In this document: piece by piece, positions 34,787-45,119 of the stretch
Layout of the letters: the number at the start of each line of letters is the position of its first letter
Position numbering within the stretch: position 1 is the first letter of the stretch
Assembly: GCF_021533835.1 (NCBI RefSeq)
Contig: NZ_JAKFYQ010000001.1
Span: 964,079 to 1,028,078 of the forward strand
Source: Synechococcus sp. Nb3U1
GTDB taxonomy: Bacteria > Cyanobacteriota > Cyanobacteriia > Thermostichales > Thermostichaceae
Direction: 5' to 3'
DNA length: 64,000 bases
Notes under the pieces: model-generated
Database searches by the model: none
Seen by the model: only the letters and a program-made list of their open reading frames with translations
Told to the model about the DNA's origin: nothing
Made by a program: the position numbers and the translations under genes

Positions 34787-35902
34787 TTAATGAGACTTTG
34801 AATCCGGTTGTGAATCCACACCCCTATCTCCAGGAGGCAGGGATCCCCTTCCCTGAATTCGTTTTGTTGGTTGCCGATGCCGTTGCCAGGCCCCCCAAGC
34901 CACGCCCCCCAGCACCAAAGAAGCTCCACCCAAATACGTGCCTCCTGCGGGTAACCCCGCTAAGGCCAAGGCCAGGGATCCCACCCAGAGCGTCATGGCG
35001 TAGATCAGCAACACCGAGTGCCGTTGGGAGAGCCCGGCTTTGAGGAGGCGATGGTGCAGATGCCCCTTATCGGGATGGAAAGGAGATTGACCCCTAGATA
35101 GCCGCTTGAGGATCACCGTAGACATATCCAAAATCGGCACCGCCAAAATACAGAAGGGCAGGGCCACTGCTAGGGTTGTCACCACCTTAGCCACCCCGAT
35201 CACCCCGATCCCCGCCAAGGTAAACCCCAGAAAATAGGCCCCCCCATCCCCCATAAAAATCTGGGCTGGGTTGAAGTTGTAGCGCAAAAACCCCAGGCAA
35301 GCCCCTGCCAAGGCGGCTGCAATCATCGCTGCCGAAGGACGATCCAGCAGCAAAGTCACTATCAACATCGCCACTGCCGCAATCCCCGATACCCCCGCCG
35401 CCAAGCCATCCAACCCATCCATAAAATTGATGGCATTGGCCATGCCCACCAACCAGAACAGGGTGATCAGCAGGCTCAGCCAAGCGGGAAAAAACCAGGT
35501 ACCCAAGACCGGCAGACTGACAAACTCAATGCGCACCCCCACCCCCCAAGCGGCGGTGGCAACCGTGAACTGCATCAACAGGCGGGAAAAAGGGGACAGC
35601 CGAAACAGATCGTCCGCCAAGCCAATCAAAAAAAACAGAACCCCGCCAATCGTCACCCCCCAAATTTCGTACTCCTGCTCCGTGCGCAGGCCCCCAAAGG
35701 CCCCCGCCCCCCACAACAGCAGCAAAGCCACCAGATTGCCGCAAAAAATGGAGATGCCCCCTAGGCGCACCATCGGCTGTTGATGAATTTTGCGCTCATC
35801 TGGCAGATCCAATTGGCCGCTACGGATCCCTACTGCCTTGACCATGGGGGTTGCCCACAAGACCACACAGGCAGCAGCAAGAAAGGCGACCAAATAGGGC
35901 AT
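34787..35902 (-). CDS. Undecaprenyl-phosphate glycosyl-1-phosphate transferase (WecA/MraY family)
   Basis: A 371-residue polytopic membrane enzyme that moves a sugar-1-phosphate from a UDP-sugar to a polyprenyl phosphate, starting O-antigen, teichoic-type or other surface polysaccharides. Family signatures are GLADDLFRL (DD motif), NAINFMDGLDGLAAG, IFMGDGGAYFLGF and HPDKGHLHHRLL (the HxHH-type motif). These are WecA-like rather than MraY-like. It starts 15 bases after the stop of glyA on the same strand; uppS in this window would supply the lipid carrier. Confidence 0.88.
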   Translation of the reverse strand: MPYLVAFLAAACVVLWATPMVKAVGIRSGQLDLPDERKIHQQPMVRLGGISIFCGNLVALLLLWGAGAFGGLRTEQEYEIWGVTIGGVLFFLIGLADDLFRLSPFSRLLMQFTVATAAWGVGVRIEFVSLPVLGTWFFPAWLSLLITLFWLVGMANAINFMDGLDGLAAGVSGIAAVAMLIVTLLLDRPSAAMIAAALAGACLGFLRYNFNPAQIFMGDGGAYFLGFTLAGIGVIGVAKVVTTLAVALPFCILAVPILDMSTVILKRLSRGQSPFHPDKGHLHHRLLKAGLSQRHSVLLIYAMTLWVGSLALALAGLPAGGTYLGGASLVLGGVAWGAWQRHRQPTKRIQGRGSLPPGDRGVDSQPDSKSH

Positions 35903-35917
35903 GGTAAGCCGCAGAGA

Positions 35918-37243
35918 TTATCCCAGGTGGGGGTAAAGGGGGAAACAACGACACAGCTGTAATACCCGCTGCCGACAAGCCGCCAATACAGCGGCATCTT
36001 CAGGGTGAAACAAACACTCGGCAATAATATCCCCAATCTGCTCAAATTCTATCGGCCCCAAGCCGCGAGTGGTCAAGGCTGGGGATCCCAAGCGCAAACC
36101 ACTGGCCACGAAGGGAGACTGCGGATCAAACGGAATGGTGTTTTTGTTGGCGGTGATGTGAATCTCATCCATCAACCGATCCGCCCGCTTACCCGTCATT
36201 AAGGGATCCGCCGCCCCACCCTTTTCCAACACCGTCGAAACCGAGCGCAGATCCAGCAACATCAAATGATTGTCTGTTCCTCCTGAGACCAGACGGATCC
36301 CCCGTTTTTGCAGGGATCCCGCCAGGGCTTGGGCATTGGCGATCACCTGGGCAGAATACTCCGAAAAACCGGATTGCAAAGCCTCCCCGAAGGCCACTGC
36401 CTTGCCGGCAATCACATGTTCCAGCGGCCCCCCTTGGCTGCCCGGAAAGACTGCCTTGTCTAGCTTTTTACCCAGTTCCGGATCCCGGGTCAGGATCAAA
36501 CCGCCGCGCGGCCCCCGCAGGGTTTTGTGGGTGGTGGTGGTCACCACATCGCAGAGAGGGACAGGGTTAGGATGATGGCCCGTCGCCACCAAGCCGGCAA
36601 TATGGGCAATATCGGCCAACAAATAGGCTCCCACCTCATCAGCAATCGACCGGAATGCGGCAAAATCGATCACCCGAGGATAGGCAGAATAGCCGCAGAT
36701 GATTAACTTGGGGCTGTGTTGTTGCGCCAGAGCACGCACCTGCTCAAAATCAATCCGCTCACTTCGGGGATCCACCCCGTAATGCACCACATTGAACCAC
36801 TTGCCGGAGACATTCACCGGCGAGCCATGGGTGAGATGGCCCCCATGGGAGAGATCCATGCCCATGATCGTGTCTCCCGGCTGCAACAGGGCCAGAAAAA
36901 CGGCGAAATTGGCCTGGGCTCCAGAATGGGGCTGGACGTTGGCGTGGGCAGCCCCAAACAGTTGCTTGGCCCGATCAATAGCCAGTTGTTCCATCTCGTC
37001 CACAAACTCGCAGCCGCCGTAGTAGCGCTTCCCTGGTAAGCCCTCAGCATACTTGTTGGTCAGCACGGAGCCTTGGGCGGCTAAAACCGCTGGCGAGGTG
37101 AAGTTCTCGCTGGCGATCATCTCCAGGTGATCCCGCTGTCGATTCAGCTCTTGCCCAATCAGGCCAAAAACCAGGGGGTCGGTTTCCGCCAAAATTGACA
37201 GACTGTCTCGTTGGGTTTGTAGACTTTGAGGGGCAGCTACCAT
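35918..37243 (-). CDS. glyA: Serine hydroxymethyltransferase
   Basis: The PLP enzyme that interconverts serine and glycine with 5,10-methylene-THF, central to photorespiration and one-carbon supply. Landmarks are [52 protein letters not shown] and the PLP-lysine block [15 protein letters not shown]. The 441 residues include about 20 extra C-terminal residues compared with many bacterial forms. ATG 37243 matches the usual start (MVAAPQS). Confidence 0.97.
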   Translation of the reverse strand: MVAAPQSLQTQRDSLSILAETDPLVFGLIGQELNRQRDHLEMIASENFTSPAVLAAQGSVLTNKYAEGLPGKRYYGGCEFVDEMEQLAIDRAKQLFGAAHANVQPHSGAQANFAVFLALLQPGDTIMGMDLSHGGHLTHGSPVNVSGKWFNVVHYGVDPRSERIDFEQVRALAQQHSPKLIICGYSAYPRVIDFAAFRSIADEVGAYLLADIAHIAGLVATGHHPNPVPLCDVVTTTTHKTLRGPRGGLILTRDPELGKKLDKAVFPGSQGGPLEHVIAGKAVAFGEALQSGFSEYSAQVIANAQALAGSLQKRGIRLVSGGTDNHLMLLDLRSVSTVLEKGGAADPLMTGKRADRLMDEIHITANKNTIPFDPQSPFVASGLRLGSPALTTRGLGPIEFEQIGDIIAECLFHPEDAAVLAACRQRVLQLCRCFPLYPHLG

Positions 37244-37461
37244 GATGACGCTAGGACTGAACTTCTGAAGGGGCCTAAACCGCCACGCCATCGTAGCATG
37301 GTTGGCCCAAGCTGATGGAATGGGATCCCGATCCGGGGCCAACAGAACCTCTGTAAAGAATTTTGAGCTTTTCCTTCCGATTCAGAAGCCCCCCTCGAGG
37401 CCACGGTAAAGTGAGGGGGTTCGCCTTTGCGAAAGGGAATTCCATCGTTAGGGAGTTGGTT

Positions 37462-37554
37462 ATGACGGACTCGCAAGTCTTCACTATTTTGGCTATTGCT
37501 TTGGTTCCTGCAGTGATGGCACTGCTTTTGGGAGCTGGCTTGGCCCGTAGCTAA
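37462..37554 (+). CDS. psaM: Photosystem I reaction centre subunit XII
   Basis: A 30-residue single-helix subunit of the photosystem I trimer core. It reads MTDSQVFTILAIALVPAVMA and then LLLGAGLARS, aligning with PsaM (TDTQVY-ALVIALLPAVLAF pattern). GGGAG at 37451-37455 supports the ATG. The gene is monocistronic, with an intrinsic terminator about 125 bases downstream. Confidence 0.88.
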   Translation: MTDSQVFTILAIALVPAVMALLLGAGLARS

Positions 37555-37679
37555 GCAGGTCACCGGGATCGATGGGCTGAGTCAAGCTGCTCCTGCTGTG
37601 CTTTTTCAGGGCGCTAAGGGTGCTATCCCATCCTTCTGCAAAGCGGATTTTGCCTCAAATTTCACTCTGAATTCCTCTG

Positions 37680-37703
37680 GCCCACCCTGATGTGGGCTTT
37701 TTT
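37680..37703 (+). terminator. Intrinsic terminator after psaM
   Basis: GCCCAC-CCTGAT-GTGGGC forms a six-base GC-rich stem followed by TTTTTT. It is the first strong terminator after psaM; no gene lies between. Confidence 0.75.
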
Positions 37704-37817
37704 ATGGCTTTTTTATTGGGAACAAGAAGGTTTCTCAAAAATTGTTTTGTGTCAGAGCCTGACACTTTTGGAAAAATCGGCTTCAATAGGCCCTAGCTGC
37801 GCTTCCTGGCAGCAGAG

Positions 37818-39546
<1,729 letters not shown>

Positions 39547-40446
39547 TCAAGCATGAACCGGAAAATGCTGGGTCAGCCACTGCTGCAACGTGTGCTTCAC
39601 GGCTTCCGCTTGGCGATCGTGCAACAGATCGTGGCGAGACTCGGGACAGTTTTGGACTTGGGCGTTGGGTGCATAGCGAGCAAACTCCAGGGATCCGGCA
39701 GGGTTCACCACAATATCTCCAGAGGTGTAAAGCAGCAGTATCGGCAGGTTGAGATGATGCGCCTGGGCAATGCAGCGTCGCCCACTCCGGATCAGTTCGG
39801 CGGTAAATCTGGCCCGGGTTACCCCACAGATATAGGGATCCGCTGCAAAGGCTGCCTGTTGTTCTGGCAAAGAGGTAACCCGAGGTGGTTCGTAGCGTCC
39901 TGTGAGCGCCAGTTGAGGAGCTACACGATCCAACAGCTGCAAGAGGCGCTCGGTGAAGGGCGTGAAGTAATGATCGATGCGGAAGGCGGGAGAAAGAAGA
40001 ACCAATCCTTGCACCTGTTCGGGATGGGCGAGGGCATATTCTGTTACCCAATTGGCCCCAGAACTGTAGCCACACCAAATTTGCGGGATCCTATCTTGGG
40101 GCCACACCTGCCGGGAAATCCATTCCAAATCCGCCTGATACTGGGTGAAGCGGTCGATCCAGCAGCGGATCCCACCGGAGCGACCAAACCCGCGCATATC
40201 GGGAGCCAAAACTTCCCAACCCTGGCTGGCCAAATCGGTTGCCAATTCAACAAATCCACCCGCATGATCTCCTTTGCCATGTAGGAGCAACAGTCGCCCG
40301 CGTGCTGCCGGTTGGGGCCAATGGTGCAAAAAAGCCGGGATCCCGTCCGATAAAAGCAACTGATGTGGTTGATAGGTCACTTCTGTGGGTGTTTGAGTCA
40401 GTGCTAAAGGCAACTCTCGGCCCACTTCCGGCAAGTCAAAAGGCAT
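39547..40446 (-). CDS. Alpha/beta hydrolase (lysophospholipase/monoacylglycerol lipase type)
   Basis: A 299-residue serine hydrolase. The oxyanion strand is LLLHGKGDHAGGFVELA, the nucleophile elbow is GYSSGAN, the acid is in YTSGDIVVNP and the likely catalytic His is in ESRHDLLHD. The pattern fits the monoglyceride lipase/lysophospholipase family. The natural substrate is unknown. It is upstream of hemB on the same strand. Confidence 0.85.
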   Translation of the reverse strand: MPFDLPEVGRELPLALTQTPTEVTYQPHQLLLSDGIPAFLHHWPQPAARGRLLLLHGKGDHAGGFVELATDLASQGWEVLAPDMRGFGRSGGIRCWIDRFTQYQADLEWISRQVWPQDRIPQIWCGYSSGANWVTEYALAHPEQVQGLVLLSPAFRIDHYFTPFTERLLQLLDRVAPQLALTGRYEPPRVTSLPEQQAAFAADPYICGVTRARFTAELIRSGRRCIAQAHHLNLPILLLYTSGDIVVNPAGSLEFARYAPNAQVQNCPESRHDLLHDRQAEAVKHTLQQWLTQHFPVHA

Positions 40447-40845
40447 GGTCAAATCCAAGGCAAAAAATCAAGCCACTATTGGGTCAGCAAAACGCCACGC
40501 TCCCCATGTTCACACATCCGTTCCGACGACGTGGCTTAGGTGGCGTAATCTTCCTCTACCAACCTAAACATTTCTTAATAGATTTCTGAATAACCGCTTC
40601 TCTGGGCAGGGATCCCTCTCCAGGGTTGCTGTGTAAGGCTTATGGGTTTTGCCTCCAACAATCTGTGGGGGATTTCTAGAGTGAATGGTCCTGATCCAGA
40701 GGGATCCGGCGGCTCTGCAGGGTATGATCTTGTGAAGAAGTTTTGCGGAGCCTCAGGTTTGACGGGATCCCGTCTCTGGGCGGTTCCGCCTCTGCTTTAC
40801 CATTGCTTTATCACTTTGTTCGATCAGAAACGGGTTACTGAGACT
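40447..40845. other. Intergenic region upstream of psbI
   Basis: About 400 bases without a gene I can support. It should contain the psbI promoter: a TATGAT -10-like box lies near 40722 with no clear -35. A 12-base palindrome, ACGGGATCCCGT, at about 40763-40774 sits inside a larger GCGGA...TCCGC inverted arrangement. Confidence 0.4.
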
Positions 40846-40962
40846 ATGCTGCTACTCAAAATCTCTGTTTACGCTGTCGTGATCTTTTTTGTTGGGCTGT
40901 TTGTGTTTGGTTTCTTGAGCAATGACCCCTCTCGCAACCCCAACCGGCGGGATATGGAGTGA
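40846..40962 (+). CDS. psbI: Photosystem II reaction centre protein I
   Basis: A 38-residue single-helix subunit next to the D1/CP43 side of photosystem II, involved in early assembly. It reads [15 protein letters not shown] and ends [18 protein letters not shown], the hallmark PsbI C-terminus (DPTRNPGRKDLE type). ATG 40846 matches the family start. It is convergent with rsmB. Confidence 0.95.
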   Translation: MLLLKISVYAVVIFFVGLFVFGFLSNDPSRNPNRRDME

Positions 40963-41044
40963 GGGATCCTGCATCTGTCTGCAGCTTGCGAACATCAATC
41001 CGTTCATTGGGGGGTGCCGGGTGCTGTGCATCCCCTGCCTGGCT

Positions 41045-42391
41045 TTAAGGGTGTCGGCGGAGTCGTTGACCAAAAAATCCATCTCGATCCTGCCGATGGG
41101 GCCAGATCAGGAGGGGATCCCCTTCAGCAGTCCAACCGGGTTGTGTTTGCAGAAAAGTCTCGATCACCTGCTCATTTTCGGCTGGGTGTAGCGTGCAGGT
41201 GGCGTAGACCAAGAGTCCTTCCGGTTTGACCCAGCGAGCGGCCACGTCCAACAGTTGAGTTTGCAACTGAGCCAGCGTTTTGATTTCGTCCGGGGTTTGT
41301 CGCCAGCGGGCATCCGTATGTCGGTGCAAAGTTCCCAATCCTGAGCAAGGGGCATCCACCAAAACGCGGTCGGCACTGTTCCAGACGGGTAAGGGGGCAG
41401 GGGGTTTTTCAACCGAGGTCAACTCCAACAGATCGACAGCAAAGGAACGAATCGCCGTCAGACCTAACCGATGGGCATTCTCCTCTAGGCGCTTAAGGCG
41501 ATGGGCGTAGCGATCCAAGCCCCAAATTTCCCCTTGATCCTGCATCTGTTCGGCAATGTGGGTGGTTTTGCCCCCTGGAGCTGCACAGCAGTCGATCACC
41601 CGTTCTCCCGGTTGGGGATCTAACCAATGCACCACCTGCTGAGCACTGGCATCCTGCACGGTCCACCACCCTTGGGCAAAACCGGGTAGAGCGGTAATCT
41701 CGCCAGCATGCCCCTGTAGCCGCAAAGCGCCTGGCACCTCTGGGATAGGGGTTGTGGGGATCCCTGCTTCAGCCAAAGCCTTGCGGATCCTATCTGCAGC
41801 CGCCCGTAGAGGGTTGATCCGCAAATCCAGGTGCGGCGGTTGATTGAACCATTGGCATAACTGCTCCGTTTCTGTTGACCCCAATCGTTCCCACCACAGG
41901 CTGACCAACCAGTCGGGAAAACTGTGCAAAATCCCTAGGGCCTGAATCGGGTCTGCAGGCTGGGTATCTCGTAAAGGCTGGAGGGGATCCCTTTCAGGTT
42001 CCGGGAGGGCCTGCCGTTGATAGGCTCTTAGGATCCCATTCACCACCCCCGTTAGGGATCCCAGCCCCATCTGGCGGGCCAGTTCCACACTGGTATGAAT
42101 GGCGGCACTGGCCGGGATTTGATCCAAAAAAGCCAGTTGGTATAGCCCCATCTGCAAAATCAGCCGCAGATCGGGAGGTTGTTTGTGGGCAGGACGCTGG
42201 GAAAACCGTTCGAGCAAAGCATCCAAGGTGCGGCGGCGGCGGGTAATGCCGTACACCAGTTCTGTGGCCAGATGTCGCTCTGCTGGAATGAGATCTGAAC
42301 CTTGTAACAGATGCCCGAGTACCCGATCTGCATAGGCTTTTTGGCGCTCAATTTTCTGTAAAGCCAACAGGGCCAATTGACGGGCATTCAT
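41045..42391 (-). CDS. rsmB: 16S rRNA (cytosine-967-C5)-methyltransferase
   Basis: A 448-residue RsmB/Sun protein. The N-terminal NusB-like RNA-binding domain (LALLALQKIERQKAYADRVL) is followed by a SAM methyltransferase with DCCAAPGGKTTHIAEQM, the catalytic motif VDAPCSGLGTLHRHTDARW and YATCTLHPAENEQV (second cysteine). ATG 42391 (MNARQ) starts the homology; the frame stays open upstream for 118 codons but that part is antisense to hisA and I reject it. The gene is divergent from hisA. Confidence 0.93.
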   Translation of the reverse strand: MNARQLALLALQKIERQKAYADRVLGHLLQGSDLIPAERHLATELVYGITRRRRTLDALLERFSQRPAHKQPPDLRLILQMGLYQLAFLDQIPASAAIHTSVELARQMGLGSLTGVVNGILRAYQRQALPEPERDPLQPLRDTQPADPIQALGILHSFPDWLVSLWWERLGSTETEQLCQWFNQPPHLDLRINPLRAAADRIRKALAEAGIPTTPIPEVPGALRLQGHAGEITALPGFAQGWWTVQDASAQQVVHWLDPQPGERVIDCCAAPGGKTTHIAEQMQDQGEIWGLDRYAHRLKRLEENAHRLGLTAIRSFAVDLLELTSVEKPPAPLPVWNSADRVLVDAPCSGLGTLHRHTDARWRQTPDEIKTLAQLQTQLLDVAARWVKPEGLLVYATCTLHPAENEQVIETFLQTQPGWTAEGDPLLIWPHRQDRDGFFGQRLRRHP

Positions 42392-42481
42392 GAGCGATCC
42401 AGAAGGTTCTCCCATTATCTCCGCTGGAGAAAGGTGCCTCCCAAGCGATACTGGAAAAGCCGACCCATAGGGATCCTGCTT

Positions 42482-43276
42482 ATGCCCGAGGCTGCATCCA
42501 AACCTGTTTTCCTGGAGGTGATCCCGGCTATCGATCTGCTTGGGGGCCAAGCGGTACGCCTCTACCAAGGGGATTATGGGCAAGCAGAACAGGTGGCTGC
42601 CGATCCGGTGCAGCAAGCCCAATATTGGGCTGAACAAGGTGCAACCCGTCTGCACGTGGTGGACTTGGATGGAGCCAAAAGCGGGGATCCCGTCAACCTG
42701 TCCATCATCGAGCGCATCGTTAACCAAGTGCCGATCCCAGTCCAAGTGGGAGGAGGGATCCGCTCCATCGAACGGGCCCAGCAGCTTATCGATTGGGGGG
42801 TAGAGCGGGTGATCGTCGGCACCCTAGCCGCAGAAGAACCGACCCTCTTGGCAGCGATGACCAAAACCCTGCCCGGTCGGATTTGGGTGGGAATCGATGC
42901 TCGTCAAGGCAAAGTCGCAACCCGTGGTTGGCTGAGCACAACCCCCTTGTTGGCCACCGATTTGGTGCGACAGGTCGGCGAACAGGGAGCCGCTGGCATT
43001 ATCTACACCGACATTCACCGCGACGGCACCCTGACCGGCCCCAATCTGGAACAGTTGCAGGAGATCCTCGCCATCTCTCGGTTGCCAGTGATCGCTTCGG
43101 GAGGGATCAGCTCGCTAACGGATTTGCTCTCCCTGCTAAGCTTGTCTGGTTTGGTGGGGGCCATTCTGGGCAAAGCCCTCTACTCGGGGGCGATCCAGTT
43201 GAAGGAAGCTTTGCGGGCTGTGGGGCCGGGCCGTTGGCAGGATATTCCCCCCGAGAACGGATCCCAGTGGGCCTAG
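42482..43276 (+). CDS. hisA: ProFAR isomerase (histidine biosynthesis)
   Basis: The 264-residue (beta/alpha)8 enzyme that isomerises ProFAR to PRFAR in histidine synthesis. Conserved blocks are VIPAIDLLGGQAVRLYQGDY (catalytic Asp), VVDLDGAKSG, VQVGGGIRS, WVGIDARQGKVATRGW (second Asp), YTDIHRDGTLTGPN and VIASGGISSL. ATG 42482 is consistent with the start of homology. It is isolated from other his genes, as is usual in cyanobacteria. Confidence 0.95.
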   Translation: MPEAASKPVFLEVIPAIDLLGGQAVRLYQGDYGQAEQVAADPVQQAQYWAEQGATRLHVVDLDGAKSGDPVNLSIIERIVNQVPIPVQVGGGIRSIERAQQLIDWGVERVIVGTLAAEEPTLLAAMTKTLPGRIWVGIDARQGKVATRGWLSTTPLLATDLVRQVGEQGAAGIIYTDIHRDGTLTGPNLEQLQEILAISRLPVIASGGISSLTDLLSLLSLSGLVGAILGKALYSGAIQLKEALRAVGPGRWQDIPPENGSQWA

Positions 43277-43409
43277 AGAGGAAGAGTTGCGGATTTTGAA
43301 CGGGAAGAATGTACCCGATGGCTCAATAGCCTCGGCAAAACCTTTGCCATACTGATGAAACCTGTACGTCCCCTGTGAAGGGCTTCTTTGAACGTTTTTT
43401 AGGTTAGCC

Positions 43410-44600
43410 ATGCTCCTTCCTTCGCTTCGCTCCGCTGTTCAGGCTCTGCAACCGGAATTGGTGACCTGGCGTCGCCACATTCATAAGTATCCAGAGCTGG
43501 GTTTTCGAGAAGAGCAAACCGCCGCTTACATCAGCCAGCGCCTGAAAAGCTGGGGGATCCCCCACAAAACGGGCATTGCCCACACCGGCATTTTGGCCAC
43601 CATCGAAGGGGAACAGCCGGGGCCAACCTTGGCGCTGCGGGCAGACATGGATGCTCTCCCGATTGAAGAGGCGAACGAAGTAGAGTACCGTTCCTGTCTG
43701 CCCAACACCATGCACGCCTGCGGACACGACGGCCATACCGCCATTGCCATGGGTGCTGCCAAGCTGCTGCAACAGCACCGCCAACACCTGAAGGGCAGGG
43801 TTAAGGTTATTTTTCAACCTGCCGAAGAAGGCCCCGGAGGAGCTAAGCCGATGCTGGAAGCTGGGGTACTGAAAAATCCCGATGTGGAGGGGATCCTCGG
43901 CCTGCACCTGTGGAACAATCGACCGCTGGGTAGCATTGGCGTCAAAAGTGGCCCCTCGATGGCCTTTGCGGATCGCTTTCAAATTCAGGTGATTGGGCGG
44001 GGGGGGCATGCTGCCATTCCCCATCAGACGGTGGATGCGATTGTGGTGGGATCCCAGATTGTTTCGGCACTGCAAACCATTGTCTCCCGCAGCGTGGATC
44101 CAATGTTGCCAGCAGTGGTCACGGTGGGCCGCTTCCGGGCGGGAGATGCCTTTAATGTCATTGCCCCGAGCGCAGAAATTTGGGGCACCGTGCGCAGTTT
44201 TCACCCTGAAGTGGCGGAGTTGATCCCCCGGCGCATCGAAGAAATAGTCGCCGGTGTTTGCCAAGCCTACGGAGCGACCTACGAGTTTCAGTTTGAGCGG
44301 CGCTATCCTGCGGTTCACAACGATCCGGCCATGGCGGCACTGGTTGAGAAATCTGTCCGTCAAATCTTTGGCCCGGAGGCGATGATCATTCCCGAAATGA
44401 CTATGGGCGGAGAAGATGTCTCCTTCTTTATGAACGAGGTACCTGGCTGCTACTTTTTTGTCGGCTCCGCCAATTCTGAGAAAGGTCTAGACTACCCCCA
44501 TCATCACCCCCGCTTCGACTTCGATGAATCCGCCCTCGGCATTGGAGTCGAGCTGTTCCTACGCTGCATTGAGAACTACACAGGGCAAGCCTTGAAGTGA
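43410..44600 (+). CDS. M20 amidohydrolase (hippurate/IAA-amino-acid hydrolase type)
   Basis: A 396-residue di-metal amidohydrolase. Metal and catalytic motifs are LALRADMDALPI, MHACGHDGHTA and FQPAEEGPGGA, and the dimerisation domain contains GRGGHAAIPHQTVDAI. The family removes acyl groups from N-acyl amino acids (hippurate, indole-3-acetyl-amino acids, N-acetyl-diaminopimelate). The substrate here is not clear. It is 133 bases downstream of hisA on the same strand. Confidence 0.9.
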   Translation: MLLPSLRSAVQALQPELVTWRRHIHKYPELGFREEQTAAYISQRLKSWGIPHKTGIAHTGILATIEGEQPGPTLALRADMDALPIEEANEVEYRSCLPNTMHACGHDGHTAIAMGAAKLLQQHRQHLKGRVKVIFQPAEEGPGGAKPMLEAGVLKNPDVEGILGLHLWNNRPLGSIGVKSGPSMAFADRFQIQVIGRGGHAAIPHQTVDAIVVGSQIVSALQTIVSRSVDPMLPAVVTVGRFRAGDAFNVIAPSAEIWGTVRSFHPEVAELIPRRIEEIVAGVCQAYGATYEFQFERRYPAVHNDPAMAALVEKSVRQIFGPEAMIIPEMTMGGEDVSFFMNEVPGCYFFVGSANSEKGLDYPHHHPRFDFDESALGIGVELFLRCIENYTGQALK

Positions 44601-44640
44601 CAACTTGCTCAAGCAACCTGGCTCATTGAAGCGTTAGAAA

Positions 44641-44710
44641 CTGCCCGCTCTTTAGCAGGTGGTAGTTCATGAACACCTCCGAGAAACCCCATCCCCTTGT
44701 GGGTGGGGTT
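44641..44710. other. Hairpin cluster upstream of the metallothionein gene
   Basis: A perfect ten-base palindrome, GTTCATGAAC (44665-44674), and a GC-rich hairpin, AACCCCATCCC/GGGTGGGGTT (44685-44710), lie close together. The palindrome could be an ArsR/SmtB-type operator for smtA. Alternatively the block resembles the hairpin-bearing right end of an IS200/IS605 element without its transposase. Neither reading is proven. Confidence 0.3.
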
Positions 44711-44819
44711 GTTGACATTGAGTCTGATTCTTGTTTCAGCATCGCTGGGGAGAAACCGTTAGGGTATGGAGGCAGGGATTTTCGGGATCCCGTCTGATCT
44801 TCATTTGAGGAGACCCATT

Positions 44820-44987
44820 ATGTCCACCAGTACCCTTGTCCGTTGTGCCTGTGAACATTGCAACTGTAGCTTTGACAGTAGCCAAGGCTTTACCTACGAA
44901 GGGAAACTCTATTGCAGTGAAGCCTGCGCTACCCACAATCATGAGCACCCTTCCGATTGCTGTGGGGCTTCCCATTGCTGTCAGTGA
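44820..44987 (+). CDS. smtA: Bacterial metallothionein
   Basis: A 55-residue cysteine/histidine-rich zinc/cadmium-binding protein of the SmtA family. The N-terminal CACEHCNC, the middle YCSEACATHNHEH and the C-terminal DCCGASHCCQ give nine cysteines and several histidines arranged as in cyanobacterial SmtA. GAGGAG lies eight bases before the ATG. No smtB regulator is adjacent. Confidence 0.92.
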   Translation: MSTSTLVRCACEHCNCSFDSSQGFTYEGKLYCSEACATHNHEHPSDCCGASHCCQ

Positions 44988-45088
44988 GGTGCTAGCTCTG
45001 GGGCGGTTCAAGTGATGGGATCCTAAGGACTCCCTCCCACTGACGCGATTAGGCAGTTTTTGATAGGCTCCTGAGAAGGTCTATCTCT

Positions 45089-45117
45089 GCAGGCCAGACT
45101 GTGGCCTGCTTTCTTCT
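45089..45117 (+). terminator. Hairpin with T-rich tail between smtA and recJ
   Basis: GCAGGCCA-GACTG-TGGCCTGC is a perfect eight-base stem followed by TTTCTTCT. It ends two bases before the recJ start codon. It probably terminates smtA, but it must also lie in the recJ leader unless recJ is leaderless. Confidence 0.65.
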
Positions 45118-45119
45118 GC

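Noticed and set aside
42392-42745. 118-codon N-terminal extension of RsmB
   Set aside because: It lies antisense to hisA and the family start is at 42391.
43404-44363. 319-codon frame antisense to the M20 amidohydrolase
   Set aside because: The plus-strand gene has all metal motifs; the antisense frame has none.
44641-44710. A full insertion sequence of the IS200/IS605 type
   Set aside because: Only hairpins resemble an element end; there is no tnpA or tnpB coding sequence.
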